DNA of 64,000 bases, taken from assembly GCA_002350855.1 (NCBI GenBank), contig DEFM01000018.1:64763-128762 (forward strand), given 5' to 3'. Position 1 is the first letter of the stretch; each line of letters opens with the position of its first letter. Both the position numbers and the translations under genes were made by a program. This document shows positions 53,134-62,575 of the stretch, piece after piece. The DNA is from Prevotellaceae bacterium UBA2852. GTDB lineage: Bacteria > Bacteroidota > Bacteroidia > Bacteroidales > Bacteroidaceae. The notes beneath the pieces are model-generated. The model was not told the DNA's origin. It was given only the letters and a program-made list of their open reading frames with translations, and made no database searches.

Positions 53134-55827
53134 TTATTCAGATACTATGAAACGGCCGTCGGTGGTAATGCCTTCGGCAGACATATAAAGATGATTAGAT
53201 GTAGAGTTGTTGAAGAAGTCTATGCTTGCCTTGCCTTCACTGTTGGTCATCACGTCGGGTGCCCAGAAGATGGTTCTGCGGAAGTCATCCATAGGCGGCA
53301 TCACACTATAGTCTTCCATTTCAAACACAGTTGGTACATTGTAGCCTTGGAAATGGGTGCGACGAAGTCCCTTCTGAGGAGCAGCAAAGCGCAGGTGTGT
53401 ATAAACAAATACCGTGACGGGATGCAGACGCTCCAAATCATCACTCCGGACAAAATTCTTGTAATAATCTTCATCCTCAGACACATAAACGGACTTCACC
53501 TCATCGATAAACAATGGCATAAGTGCCGAGTAATTGGTCGTAAGTGTTTCAAACAGGTATTTCGTCCTGGGATATTGGGAAACCGTGCAATATGCATTAT
53601 TGACTATCCACACCACAGGCCTGCCGTGATATGTCAGTCCGTCCATATACACACTGTGCTGGTAATCAGAAACAGTATCGACACCAAAATTTCCATGGTC
53701 AACACTTTCCAGATTTCCATCGTCGTCAATCACGACATAACGTTCATTCAAATTATCCGTTCCTTCAAAGAAACTATTCTTTGTCTTCAACCAGCTATAG
53801 AGCGTAGGCAGGGACTCGCCAAGGTCGGAATACTCGTCGGTGGCACGGTCCACGTCATAATATAAACTTGCATGACTTGAAGCACCTTTCTCGCTTAACC
53901 ATGGTCGCTGTGGATTATCGCTGAAACGAGCCTTAACCTTAACTGTAGGCAGGACATAAGCCACATTGTCGCCACTTCCAGTCAAGCGCATTCGTGTCAC
54001 ATCATCAAGCGTGTCTTGCATTTGCTGCAATACCGCCACAGGTTTGGGCAATGTCTGAAGAGCAAGTTCATAGGCAGATAGTTGACGAGCCTTTGGCGAG
54101 AAATGGCGGTCGATAGTGACAAGATAACGTGCATCCTTACCTTCGTACTTTGTATTAATCAGCAGTGTCCATTCACCATCAACTTCCGGCATTTCGAAAG
54201 CGTAGTTTCCCACACTGTCAGTCACAGTATGTCCGTCCATGTGAAGACCTTGCTGATTATACAGAATGGCCTTAAGGTCCACCCCATTCACCGGATGCTT
54301 CTTGGCGAACTTACGTGTGTCCCGTTTCAAAACACCGGAAAGATAGAGTTTGTCTTCAATGGGATGCATACGCCCGCTATATTCCTCCAAAGAATCAAAG
54401 CCGTAGATTCCAGTCTGTAATTTCCAGTCGTAGCGACGCCAGCCCTGCACCATCATCAGAAGATCTGCAGCACGACGGTGTTCGGCATCGTCTGCTTCGA
54501 AATAATAATCGGGATTGTCTATATATCCTCGTACTTCAGATGAAAGCAGCATCCACGTGTTTGCATTTCCGACACGTCCTCCAGTCAGAGTTTCTGCATC
54601 CATTGCAGAAAAGGACAGATAGGAATTCGGTGCAGCCGTAAGATTGACGTGGATTCGTCCGCAAGGATTCAGTTTGTATGCAGGTCCTGCAATCTTGATG
54701 CTGTCTGCATCTGTTATTGGCGGACAGATAAAAAACAGACGTTCTGCCCATATTCGTCCCTGACTGTCGAAAACCGTGAGCTGGCTTACACCTGCAGGCA
54801 GGGACTCGCGTTCAAACTGCAACTCAATCTGAGGTGCAGTAAGCATCGTATCACACTGAACCACATTTCCCGAATGCATGAGCATATAGCCCCATGTCTG
54901 GCCACATAAGGAAGAAGAGATGCGAAAGGTTGCATCTATTTCGTCTCGGGTATCCAACTTCAACACACATCCTTCGTCTTCGGTCGCCGGCAATTTAAAT
55001 GAATGTCGGTGATTGTCCTTGTCCGTAACAACGAATGTCAGCTCACGTCCGTCAGGAATAATTTCAAATATGCCTCGTCCGTCACGCTCCGACACTGTGG
55101 ATGCAACAGTTTCGCCGTCGGCATCCACCACAATTGCGGCAGCGACGGCGTGTTCGCCTTCCTTATTTGTAATACTATACGCCACACGGCAAGGCATCCC
55201 CTTGATAAGATGACCGCCCTCCGGATAGAAACTTACGTTATATCCACGTTTGTCGGTATTTACATTTTCCGTGGCAGCACTATCTTCAGCACGTCCGTTT
55301 GGAAGACGTTTATTGTAGCCAAACACATCCATCGTTGGGTGTGAGTAATTTCCTTCACGTGAAGGCTTCTTGAAAATGGGGAAAACTCGTGAGAAAACGC
55401 CGGTACTACCCCAGTTCATCATGTAACGGGTAAAGGCACGAACTTCGTAGAATCCTGTACCGAAGATTGAATCCAACTGAAAATCTCCGCTTGCCATACC
55501 TTTCACCAGCCTTAACTTGCGCTGTGCTACAATATCACCAGAGGGATTAAGCAACTCAACATGCAGCACATGACTGATGTCCGTAAGTGTACTGCGGTCT
55601 GCACGAACCACGTATGCCTTGAAGCGGATAGTCTCACCTTTGAAATAGCCTGTATTGTCGAAATGCAGATAAACTTTCTCCTGAGGAGTAATCTGATTGA
55701 AAAGCACAGCATGTTGGGCAAAGCCCAGAATACGCTGAAATGCAGTATCAGCTACAGCCTGAGGCGCTTGTGCCTTGACTGCAGCAGAGAAAAAGAGTAT
55801 GTAAATGAGAATGAATAAGCGTTGCAT
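53134..55827 (-). CDS. Secreted MG2-like beta-sandwich protein
   Basis: This 897-residue protein has a signal peptide (MQRLFILIYILFFSAAVKA). An early domain, QEKVYLHFDNTGYFKGETIRFKAYVV, is the MG2-type motif (alpha-2-macroglobulin-like) found in many Bacteroidetes envelope proteins. A carboxypeptidase-regulatory-like domain follows in the middle (VNGVDLKAILYNQQGLHMDG). A TonB-plug-like segment appears later (YSDLGESLPTLYSWLKTKNSFFEG) but there is no barrel. It is probably periplasmic or surface-attached. Its start lies 30 bases past a TATCTTTG box, and a divergent box serves the capA-like gene. Function is unknown. Confidence 0.7.
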   Translation of the reverse strand: MQRLFILIYILFFSAAVKAQAPQAVADTAFQRILGFAQHAVLFNQITPQEKVYLHFDNTGYFKGETIRFKAYVVRADRSTLTDISHVLHVELLNPSGDIVAQRKLRLVKGMASGDFQLDSIFGTGFYEVRAFTRYMMNWGSTGVFSRVFPIFKKPSREGNYSHPTMDVFGYNKRLPNGRAEDSAATENVNTDKRGYNVSFYPEGGHLIKGMPCRVAYSITNKEGEHAVAAAIVVDADGETVASTVSERDGRGIFEIIPDGRELTFVVTDKDNHRHSFKLPATEDEGCVLKLDTRDEIDATFRISSSLCGQTWGYMLMHSGNVVQCDTMLTAPQIELQFERESLPAGVSQLTVFDSQGRIWAERLFFICPPITDADSIKIAGPAYKLNPCGRIHVNLTAAPNSYLSFSAMDAETLTGGRVGNANTWMLLSSEVRGYIDNPDYYFEADDAEHRRAADLLMMVQGWRRYDWKLQTGIYGFDSLEEYSGRMHPIEDKLYLSGVLKRDTRKFAKKHPVNGVDLKAILYNQQGLHMDGHTVTDSVGNYAFEMPEVDGEWTLLINTKYEGKDARYLVTIDRHFSPKARQLSAYELALQTLPKPVAVLQQMQDTLDDVTRMRLTGSGDNVAYVLPTVKVKARFSDNPQRPWLSEKGASSHASLYYDVDRATDEYSDLGESLPTLYSWLKTKNSFFEGTDNLNERYVVIDDDGNLESVDHGNFGVDTVSDYQHSVYMDGLTYHGRPVVWIVNNAYCTVSQYPRTKYLFETLTTNYSALMPLFIDEVKSVYVSEDEDYYKNFVRSDDLERLHPVTVFVYTHLRFAAPQKGLRRTHFQGYNVPTVFEMEDYSVMPPMDDFRRTIFWAPDVMTNSEGKASIDFFNNSTSNHLYMSAEGITTDGRFIVSE

Positions 55828-55856
55828 CGTAAGGTGTTATTTTGAAAACACTTCCG

Positions 55857-55864
55857 CAAAGATA
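55857..55864 (-). promoter_or_regulatory. -7 box of the MG2-like gene
   Basis: TATCTTTG on the minus strand, about 30 bases before the ATG at 55827. Confidence 0.65.
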
Positions 55865-55886
55865 GGAATTTATGACGAAAAATGCT

Positions 55887-55894
55887 TACATTTG
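55887..55894 (+). promoter_or_regulatory. -7 box of the capA-like gene
   Basis: TACATTTG, 36 bases before the ATG at 55931, divergent from the box at 55857-55864. Confidence 0.65.
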
Positions 55895-55930
55895 CAGAAG
55901 GATTTAAAGTAAAAGATTGAACAAAATTAT

Positions 55931-57070
55931 ATGAAAAAGTATATTTTATTCTTCACATTCGCTGTATTGCTCGCATTTGCAGCATGTTCGAACAAAAACA
56001 CAAAAACCCAGGCAACAGAGCTTCAAACTGACAGCATTGCTAAACCTGACACATTTCACCTCACCATACTTGTTGCCGGCGACCTCATGCAACACGGTCC
56101 GCAAATCAATGCAGCAAGACGAAGCGACGGGACTTATGACTACAGCGACTGCTTCACACACGTGAAGGCTGAAATCGAAAGTGCAGACATTGCCATAGCG
56201 AACTTCGAAGTCACTCTCGGAGGTCCTCCATATAAAGGCTATCCATGTTTCAGTGCACCGGACGAATACCCGAAAGCTATTATTGGCGCAGGATTTGACG
56301 TTCTTACCACGGGCAACAACCACTGCTTGGATTCAGGTAAACGTGGAGTGGAGCGAACAATCATGATGCTTGACTCACTGCATGTACCACACCTCGGCAC
56401 ATACGTCGACTCGGTTACCCGCAACAAAGACTATCCTAAATTGGTGGAGAAAAACGGTTTCCGTATTGCACTGCTTAACTTCACCTATTCCTCCAACGGT
56501 CTCAAGGTCGTTAAGCCCAATCATGTAAACTATATTGACACCATGGAGATAGCAGCCGACATCAAGAAGGCGAAGGAAATGAATCCTGACATCATCATTG
56601 CTATTCCTCACTGGGGAATAGAATATGCCATGACACCAAACGCTCCTGACAAACGTCTTGCAGACTGGCTTCTAGAAAAGGGCGTAGACCACGTCATCGG
56701 AGGTCATCCACATGTACTGCAACCATTTGAATGGAGAAACCGCGAAGCGAAAAACGGTGGAAATCTCGTTGCCTACTCTCTTGGCAACTACATCTCAAAC
56801 CAGAATAAGCCTAACACAGGATTGGGTGCTATGGTAAAGCTTCAGTTCACAAAAATTGAAGATGACGTACGTCTGGACTCTTGCGCATATACTCTGACCT
56901 GGTGTTCACGTCCCGTAGTTTCCGGTCAGCGCAACTACAGAGTCGTTCCTGCTGCTACCAGCGACACTTTGCTAAACGTAACAGACCGTAGCCGCCGCGA
57001 CACCGATGTGCGCACAGCAAGAAAGATTTTTGAGAAATACAATAAGGGGATTGAAGAATACCTGTTTTAG
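55931..57070 (+). CDS. CapA-family metallophosphatase-like lipoprotein
   Basis: This 379-residue protein has a lipobox (LLAFAACSNK, C19). The calcineurin-like PGA_cap fold shows ILVAGDLMQHGPQI, ANFEVTLGG, DVLTTGNNHCLDSG, IAIPHWGIEY and HVIGGHPHVLQPFEW, the metal-binding motifs of CapA/PgsA proteins. These are linked to poly-gamma-glutamate capsules, but in Bacteroidetes they occur widely without a capsule operon, as here. It stands alone on the plus strand and its stop overlaps the end of tsaE on the other strand by four bases. Confidence 0.85.
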   Translation: MKKYILFFTFAVLLAFAACSNKNTKTQATELQTDSIAKPDTFHLTILVAGDLMQHGPQINAARRSDGTYDYSDCFTHVKAEIESADIAIANFEVTLGGPPYKGYPCFSAPDEYPKAIIGAGFDVLTTGNNHCLDSGKRGVERTIMMLDSLHVPHLGTYVDSVTRNKDYPKLVEKNGFRIALLNFTYSSNGLKVVKPNHVNYIDTMEIAADIKKAKEMNPDIIIAIPHWGIEYAMTPNAPDKRLADWLLEKGVDHVIGGHPHVLQPFEWRNREAKNGGNLVAYSLGNYISNQNKPNTGLGAMVKLQFTKIEDDVRLDSCAYTLTWCSRPVVSGQRNYRVVPAATSDTLLNVTDRSRRDTDVRTARKIFEKYNKGIEEYLF

Positions 57071-57477
57071 AACTCTATCACCCTGCTGCCGTCGGCTTGT
57101 TCTTCAATAGTAACTCTGACAACATCGTCGGGGAGAAGTTCCTCGACGAGTTCAGGCCATTCCATCAGACATAGATTACCACTGTAGACATAATCCTCGA
57201 AACCAATGTCATAGGCTTCGGAGAGACGCTTTATGCGATAGAAATCAAAATGGTAAATGCTGTTACCTTCACCGTCAATGTATTCGTTAACGATGGAGAA
57301 CGTTGGAGAATTAACCATGTCGGTAACTCCCAGTGCGTTGCATAAAGCCTTGATAAATGTTGTCTTGCCTGCACCCATCTTACCATAGAAAGCAAATACG
57401 GTACGTCCGTTCATGGCATTCACAAATTCCTGTGCTGCCTTGTCTATATCGTTGAGAGAATTTATCTTTATTTCCAT
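57067..57477 (-). CDS. tsaE: tRNA threonylcarbamoyladenosine biosynthesis protein TsaE
   Basis: This 136-residue ATPase works with TsaD and TsaB in t6A tRNA modification. The Walker A motif GKMGAGKTT is at residues 32-40, and SPTFSIVNEY and YHFDFYRIK follow as in all TsaE proteins. It lies 35 bases downstream of porX on the same strand and is likely co-transcribed with it. Its end overlaps the end of the convergent capA-like gene. Confidence 0.93.
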   Translation of the reverse strand: MEIKINSLNDIDKAAQEFVNAMNGRTVFAFYGKMGAGKTTFIKALCNALGVTDMVNSPTFSIVNEYIDGEGNSIYHFDFYRIKRLSEAYDIGFEDYVYSGNLCLMEWPELVEELLPDDVVRVTIEEQADGSRVIEF

Positions 57478-57512
57478 TTTGATAATTGTTTTTCCTTTTG
57501 TCAGAATAAATC

Positions 57513-59066
57513 TTATCCCTGATTTCTGCGTTTCGATTGCATCGTTACCAGAGGAATGAGCATTTCCTCCATTGAAATTCCACCATGCTGGAAGGTATTA
57601 CGATAGTACGATACGTAATAGTTGTAGTTGTTGGGGTAGGCAAAGAAAGAATCGTTCTTGGCAAAGATATATGCAGTGGAGATATTCGGCGCAGGCAGGA
57701 ATGCCTCCTTTGGATTCTTAAGCACAAACACGTCCTTGGAGTTGTATGAAAGATTCTTGCCAAGTTTATAACGAAGGTTTGTGTTGGTGTTTCTGTCGCC
57801 AATAACCTTAGTCGGGGTATTTACACGTATGCTTCCGTGATCAGTCGTTATGATTATCTTGGCATCTGTCTCTGCGAGGGCATCAAACAATTCACGGACA
57901 GGACTGTGGCGGAACCACGAGGCTGTGATGCTACGGTATGCTACCTCATCGCTTGCGAGTTCACGAACCATAGTTGATTCCGTTCTCGCATGGCTAAGCA
58001 TATCAATAAAGTTTACGACAATGACATTCAATTGCTTGGAGGACAACTGACGGAACTGGTTAACCAGTTTCTCCGTATCGGCAGAGTGGTTCAGTTTGGA
58101 ATAGCTGAAATTCTCGTGACGGCGATAGCGATCGAGTTGTGTCTGGATAAGCGGTTCCTCGTTAAGATTCTTGCCTTCTTCCTCATCTTCGTCCACCCAC
58201 AGTGCCGGGAACATTGACTCAATCTGCTGCGGCATAAGTCCGGCAAAGATACTGTTGCGGGCATATTGAGTGGCTGTAGGAAGAATTGAGAGATACAGAT
58301 CTTCATCGAATGTGAATTTATCCGCCAGCTGCTGACGTATGACGCACCACTGATCATAACGAAGATTATCGAAAACAACCAGATATACTTTCTCGCCCTG
58401 ATTCAAGAGGGGGAACACCTTACGTTTGAACACATCAGGACTCATAGTCGGACGGTTTGCACTGTCGTTTACCCAGTCTATATAGTTCTTTGCTATAAAC
58501 TTCGCAAATTCCTGATTTGCCTCAGCCTTCTGCATCTGGAGCATCTCCGTCATTGGACTATCAGTGGCGGCAAGTTCCAACTCCCAAAACACCAAGCGCT
58601 TATACACTTCAATCCATTCCTCCAAACTGTAACTGTCGTTGATTTGCATTCCCAGCTTGGTGAAATTCTGCTGATAACTGATATTGGTAACCTCACTCTC
58701 AATTGCACGCTTATGCAGATGCTTCTTAAGAGTAAGCAAAATCTGGTTGGGATTGACAGGTTTGATAAGATAGTCGGCAATCTTAGAGCCGATTGCCTGA
58801 TCCATGATATTTTCTTCCTCGCTCTTTGTAACCATTACCACAGGAATCATGCTATTCAGTTCCTTAATCTGCGACAGTGTTTCCAAACCGCTCAGTCCAG
58901 GCATGTTTTCGTCAAGAAGAATAAGGTCTATCTCCTGATTCTGGCACATGTCAATCGCATCCTGGCCGTTGCTCGCAGTCACAACATGATAACCTTTATT
59001 CTCAAGAAAGATAATATAAGGTTTCAACAATTCTATTTCATCATCAACCCAGAGAAGTGTATTCAT
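57513..59066 (-). CDS. porX: PorX, T9SS regulator (receiver + PglZ-type phosphatase)
   Basis: This 517-residue cytosolic protein has an N-terminal receiver domain (WVDDE at the start, phosphoacceptor D52 in LILLDENMPG, lysine in YLIKPVNPN). The C-terminal PglZ/alkaline-phosphatase-like domain contains VVFDNLRYDQW, FIDMLSHAR and IIITTDHGSIRVN. Size and order match PorX of Porphyromonas, which controls T9SS genes and hydrolyses signal oligonucleotides. It follows porW (81-base gap) and precedes tsaE. With the T9SS-like tails on the three large secreted proteins, it indicates an active type IX route in this organism. Confidence 0.93.
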   Translation of the reverse strand: MNTLLWVDDEIELLKPYIIFLENKGYHVVTASNGQDAIDMCQNQEIDLILLDENMPGLSGLETLSQIKELNSMIPVVMVTKSEEENIMDQAIGSKIADYLIKPVNPNQILLTLKKHLHKRAIESEVTNISYQQNFTKLGMQINDSYSLEEWIEVYKRLVFWELELAATDSPMTEMLQMQKAEANQEFAKFIAKNYIDWVNDSANRPTMSPDVFKRKVFPLLNQGEKVYLVVFDNLRYDQWCVIRQQLADKFTFDEDLYLSILPTATQYARNSIFAGLMPQQIESMFPALWVDEDEEEGKNLNEEPLIQTQLDRYRRHENFSYSKLNHSADTEKLVNQFRQLSSKQLNVIVVNFIDMLSHARTESTMVRELASDEVAYRSITASWFRHSPVRELFDALAETDAKIIITTDHGSIRVNTPTKVIGDRNTNTNLRYKLGKNLSYNSKDVFVLKNPKEAFLPAPNISTAYIFAKNDSFFAYPNNYNYYVSYYRNTFQHGGISMEEMLIPLVTMQSKRRNQG

Positions 59067-59105
59067 TTTTTTTAAGTCGTTTGTATTGTGATGTTCTTTG
59101 TCGAT

Positions 59106-59123
59106 ATAACGTTCTTTCGTTAT
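59106..59123. terminator. Small hairpin between porW and porX
   Basis: ATAACG, loop TTCTTT, CGTTAT. It is a weak stem in an 80-base gap and could be a partial terminator or a processing site. Confidence 0.35.
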
Positions 59124-59146
59124 GACGTTATTACGTTGTTTCAGAG

Positions 59147-62056
59147 TTAGAATACAAAATCCTCGCTATTCTCATCATCCACACTGTTGTTTTCCTCTTC
59201 CACATCTTCCATATCTTCGATATTCGGTATGTCTGTCGGTTCGTCGAGGATATTCTCATCCACACGCAGGAATCCGACTCGGTCGAAGTTCTCGTCATAG
59301 AATTCGAAATACTCACCGAAACTACGTCCACGCAATAGTCTCTTCAGATTCTCCTCACTGATAATGAACGGATGTAAGCCTTCAAGTTTATAAGCCAGTT
59401 CCTCATTGTTAAGCATTCGGTGAAGATAAATATATGCTTCGTCGTAGTTGAGGAAAGTGCGTACCTGCAGCATATCAATACCGTCTGTACGTTCAAAGGT
59501 GATATCGAAATTCCTAACCGTGAAGCTGGAGAAGTTATACTTCGCAACCTCAAAGAGAAGTTGATTCTCGTTGATACTATCATGTTCGTATGCTATAACA
59601 AACAGGAAGTTCGTATTGCGCTCAGCACTGAACGTCGTATCCACAACTGCTGAATCACCGTCCTCCAAGTACATTCCTAGACGTCTCTCCCAAACAGATC
59701 CCATATCCATTCGTCCACTGGCAAGGATTCGTCCCTCCTTAAGTCCCTTTACATAGAGACCCGCCAACTCACTCACTGTGCTCTTTGGATATTTCTCAAC
59801 AATGGACTTCATGGAATTGAGGAACTGACCACGGTCACCTTTCTCCAGACGGCTCATAGCGTCAAGGAACATAAACCGCGCACGGTTTGCACCATTAGGA
59901 TATTCGCGCTCAGTATAGTTGTTGTCTCTGATTACTCTGTCATAATTGCCATCTTGGAATGCATAGTATGCATCCTGATAGACAGAGTCCTCTATCTCCT
60001 TGCCATACCTTCCCTTGAATTCGAAGTCAGGATCAGCCACAAGTATGGCATGCTCATTCTCAGGGAAGTCGTTAATCAGCATCTTACGATAGTCCTCGGC
60101 GTCATCCACCCGACCAATACGTGAATACAATTGGAAGAGATTATAGTAAGTCTCGTCAATATGTTCGTATTCAGGGAAATCAAGAAGCACACGCTGGAAC
60201 GTACGTTCTGCCAATGGGAAGTTTTCCATTCTGTCCTTGTATATTATTGCAGAATTATACAGACCTTCTACCAAAGCTGCGTTCGATGCCGCCATCTGTT
60301 CTTCGGTAAGAGGAATATCCTTCAAGTAATACTCACGCTTATGCGGATCTTTCTCAGCTTCTGCGAGTTTCTCCAAAGCTTCTTTGTCTTCTTCGCTAAG
60401 TTCGGCATTGACATTTCCGCTTACAGAATCGGTAACCACGGAGTCTTCAGCCAATTCATTTTCTTCGGAAACGTTCATGTCTTCCAAGACGGTCTTGTTA
60501 GTCCGGCGCCAGTCATCTGCAAGTTCACGATTGCCCCATATCTTCTGGAATTCCTTCTTTCCTGCAGCTACTGCGGTAGGATTGTAGAAATACCATACAC
60601 CTGTAGTCTGTTGATTACGGTTCGTGCCCGTATTCGCAGCATTTGCATTATTACCGTTTGTTCCGGCATTTGTCCGTGCTCCTCCAGTTACGCCTTCTGT
60701 TTCAGCAGCCTTACGAGCCTCCTCTTTTTCCTTTTTCTTTACTTCTTCAATGATACGGTCAATCACCTTAAGACGTTCCAGACTATCCATCTTTGCCAAT
60801 GCCTGCAGACTGTCTTGAAGTTCAACAGCTGTGGCGTAAGGGTAAAGTTCCTCAAGGATTTTTGCGCGATTATCTATTTCACGATAGTCATCACGTTCCT
60901 TGTCAAACAGACCCAAAGCGCCTTTATAACAGTCGTGGGCTTTAACAAATTCTTCTCTACCCCAATACAACTGTCCCAGATGAAGCCACACCACGCCCTT
61001 CTCTATTCCGTTACGGGTGGATTTCTCCACTCCGTCCTTATATGCATAGATTGCATGGAGGGTGTCGCCCTGAGCAAGATAGATATTTCCGATAGCGTAA
61101 TATACCTGATCAAGGTAATCCTTGTTCTTGGAATTCTTCGCCATCGACTGCAAACGACGAATCATCTGACGGCTCTGCCCTGCAGACATAACCTCACTTT
61201 GCTGGATTCGTGCGTTGAAATATAATTCATAGGGAGGATTCTGAGCACAAACCCTTCCAAACTCCTTATAAGCAAGCCTATTCTGATCAGAAAGATGATA
61301 GAGCTGTCCCAAAAGGAAATGCAGTCGCGCTTTCATCAGAGAGCCTTTGGCCATCTTAAGCGCTTTCTTTACATTGGGAATAGCGTCTTCATACTGTCGC
61401 TGACGGACCTGACAATCTGCAAGGACTGATGCCTTCAGCGGTTCCAAATTGGATGGGAAGCTATCGCGAGCCGTACGGTTAATGAGGTTTTCGGCATCAT
61501 AGAACCATTCCATTTCCGCATAGCACTTTGCTTCCAGAAGTCTGGCCTTAGCCACTATATCCGGTTTGGTAAAATACAGTCTCTGGATATATGCAAATGT
61601 CGATGCCGCTTCCATATAGTCACCTTTATGGAATTGTGCCTCACCCATCAGGAACCATGCCTTGTACAAGAATGGGTTATACTCTTTCTGACTCAGCCAA
61701 AGTCTGTCTTTCAGAGATTTAGGTTTACTGCTCTTCCATTCAGGACGCTTAGTTATGCTATGCTGCTTGATGGTTTTCTGACATTTCTCTATTGCCCTGT
61801 CAAAAAAAGACTTACCAAGCGATGCCGTAGATTTGTTGGCAGTCATAAACACAGGCAATACTTCAGTAAAATTATCCTTATTACCATTACGCTGCGCCTC
61901 TATTCCGTCCTTAAAAGCTACACTTCCGTTATAATAAGTGTTATAACGGGCCTTGAATGCCTGAACACGACGTGTCAAGCCCGTGTTCTTATTAGTCGAG
62001 CACGAACCTACAAGCAATGCCGCCAATACTAAAAACAACAAACGTATTGTTCGCAT
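59147..62056 (-). CDS. porW: PorW/SprE-type T9SS lipoprotein with TPR repeats
   Basis: A 969-residue lipoprotein from the ATG at 62056 (MRTIRLLFLVLAALLVGSCSTNKN, lipobox VGSC); an upstream in-frame TTG at 62086 is less likely. The mature start TRRVQAFKARYNTYYNGSVAFKDG matches SprE/PorW. Many TPR-like helical repeats follow (EYNPFLYKAWFLMGEAQFHKGDYMEAA and later). A linker with NANAANTGTNRNQQ lies near residue 480. The end is very acidic. PorW connects the T9SS trans-envelope core to the regulator system. The next gene downstream is porX, the upstream ones are a small membrane protein and aroA. Confidence 0.88.
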   Translation of the reverse strand: MRTIRLLFLVLAALLVGSCSTNKNTGLTRRVQAFKARYNTYYNGSVAFKDGIEAQRNGNKDNFTEVLPVFMTANKSTASLGKSFFDRAIEKCQKTIKQHSITKRPEWKSSKPKSLKDRLWLSQKEYNPFLYKAWFLMGEAQFHKGDYMEAASTFAYIQRLYFTKPDIVAKARLLEAKCYAEMEWFYDAENLINRTARDSFPSNLEPLKASVLADCQVRQRQYEDAIPNVKKALKMAKGSLMKARLHFLLGQLYHLSDQNRLAYKEFGRVCAQNPPYELYFNARIQQSEVMSAGQSRQMIRRLQSMAKNSKNKDYLDQVYYAIGNIYLAQGDTLHAIYAYKDGVEKSTRNGIEKGVVWLHLGQLYWGREEFVKAHDCYKGALGLFDKERDDYREIDNRAKILEELYPYATAVELQDSLQALAKMDSLERLKVIDRIIEEVKKKEKEEARKAAETEGVTGGARTNAGTNGNNANAANTGTNRNQQTTGVWYFYNPTAVAAGKKEFQKIWGNRELADDWRRTNKTVLEDMNVSEENELAEDSVVTDSVSGNVNAELSEEDKEALEKLAEAEKDPHKREYYLKDIPLTEEQMAASNAALVEGLYNSAIIYKDRMENFPLAERTFQRVLLDFPEYEHIDETYYNLFQLYSRIGRVDDAEDYRKMLINDFPENEHAILVADPDFEFKGRYGKEIEDSVYQDAYYAFQDGNYDRVIRDNNYTEREYPNGANRARFMFLDAMSRLEKGDRGQFLNSMKSIVEKYPKSTVSELAGLYVKGLKEGRILASGRMDMGSVWERRLGMYLEDGDSAVVDTTFSAERNTNFLFVIAYEHDSINENQLLFEVAKYNFSSFTVRNFDITFERTDGIDMLQVRTFLNYDEAYIYLHRMLNNEELAYKLEGLHPFIISEENLKRLLRGRSFGEYFEFYDENFDRVGFLRVDENILDEPTDIPNIEDMEDVEEENNSVDDENSEDFVF

Positions 62057-62152
62057 TGCCCTCAAACTATAAGTCTTATCTGCCAATAATTTGTCTGTTA
62101 CGCTAATATAATAACGTAATGCTGCGGTTTTTAGTATATCGGTGCGTAGCTG

Positions 62153-62575
62153 TCAACCCTTCCTGCGTTCTGAAACTATCATGACTATCTCGTCCTTCAA
62201 ATCATCGGGTATTTCAATACCTCTCAGCTGAAGACTGCGTACCCATCCTGGTACTTCGGATTCTTTCATAGTCATCAGCACCTCACGGAATTCTTCCGTT
62301 TCCTCTTCGGTATAGTCACCCGATGACTTATCACGGAAACGGTCCAGTTCCTCGTCATTATAGTATTCAATCTCTTTGCTCAATGCGGCAAGCAGGCTGT
62401 CCTTCTCGCAGACTTCATGCTGACCGCAACATTCCATGTCCTGCACCTGCTTTATACTTGGCAATTCATCAATTTCGCCACGATCCAACTGCTTCTGCAA
62501 TTTCTTATTGCGAAGCCAGCCTGCTACAAAAGCAATAACGCCAAGAAGTAAAAGGGAAAAAGCTAAATAAATCAT
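62153..62575 (-). CDS. Small membrane-anchored protein between aroA and porW
   Basis: This 140-residue protein has one N-terminal helix (MIYLAFSLLLLGVIAFVAGWL), then a basic stretch and an acidic cytosolic-type domain with CCGQHEVC, a possible metal or disulfide motif, and EYYNDEELDRF. It is a conserved-looking hypothetical with no recognised activity. Its start overlaps the aroA stop by four bases (ATGA), so it is coupled to aroA. The position just before porW makes a link to the envelope possible but unproven. Confidence 0.72.
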   Translation of the reverse strand: MIYLAFSLLLLGVIAFVAGWLRNKKLQKQLDRGEIDELPSIKQVQDMECCGQHEVCEKDSLLAALSKEIEYYNDEELDRFRDKSSGDYTEEETEEFREVLMTMKESEVPGWVRSLQLRGIEIPDDLKDEIVMIVSERRKG

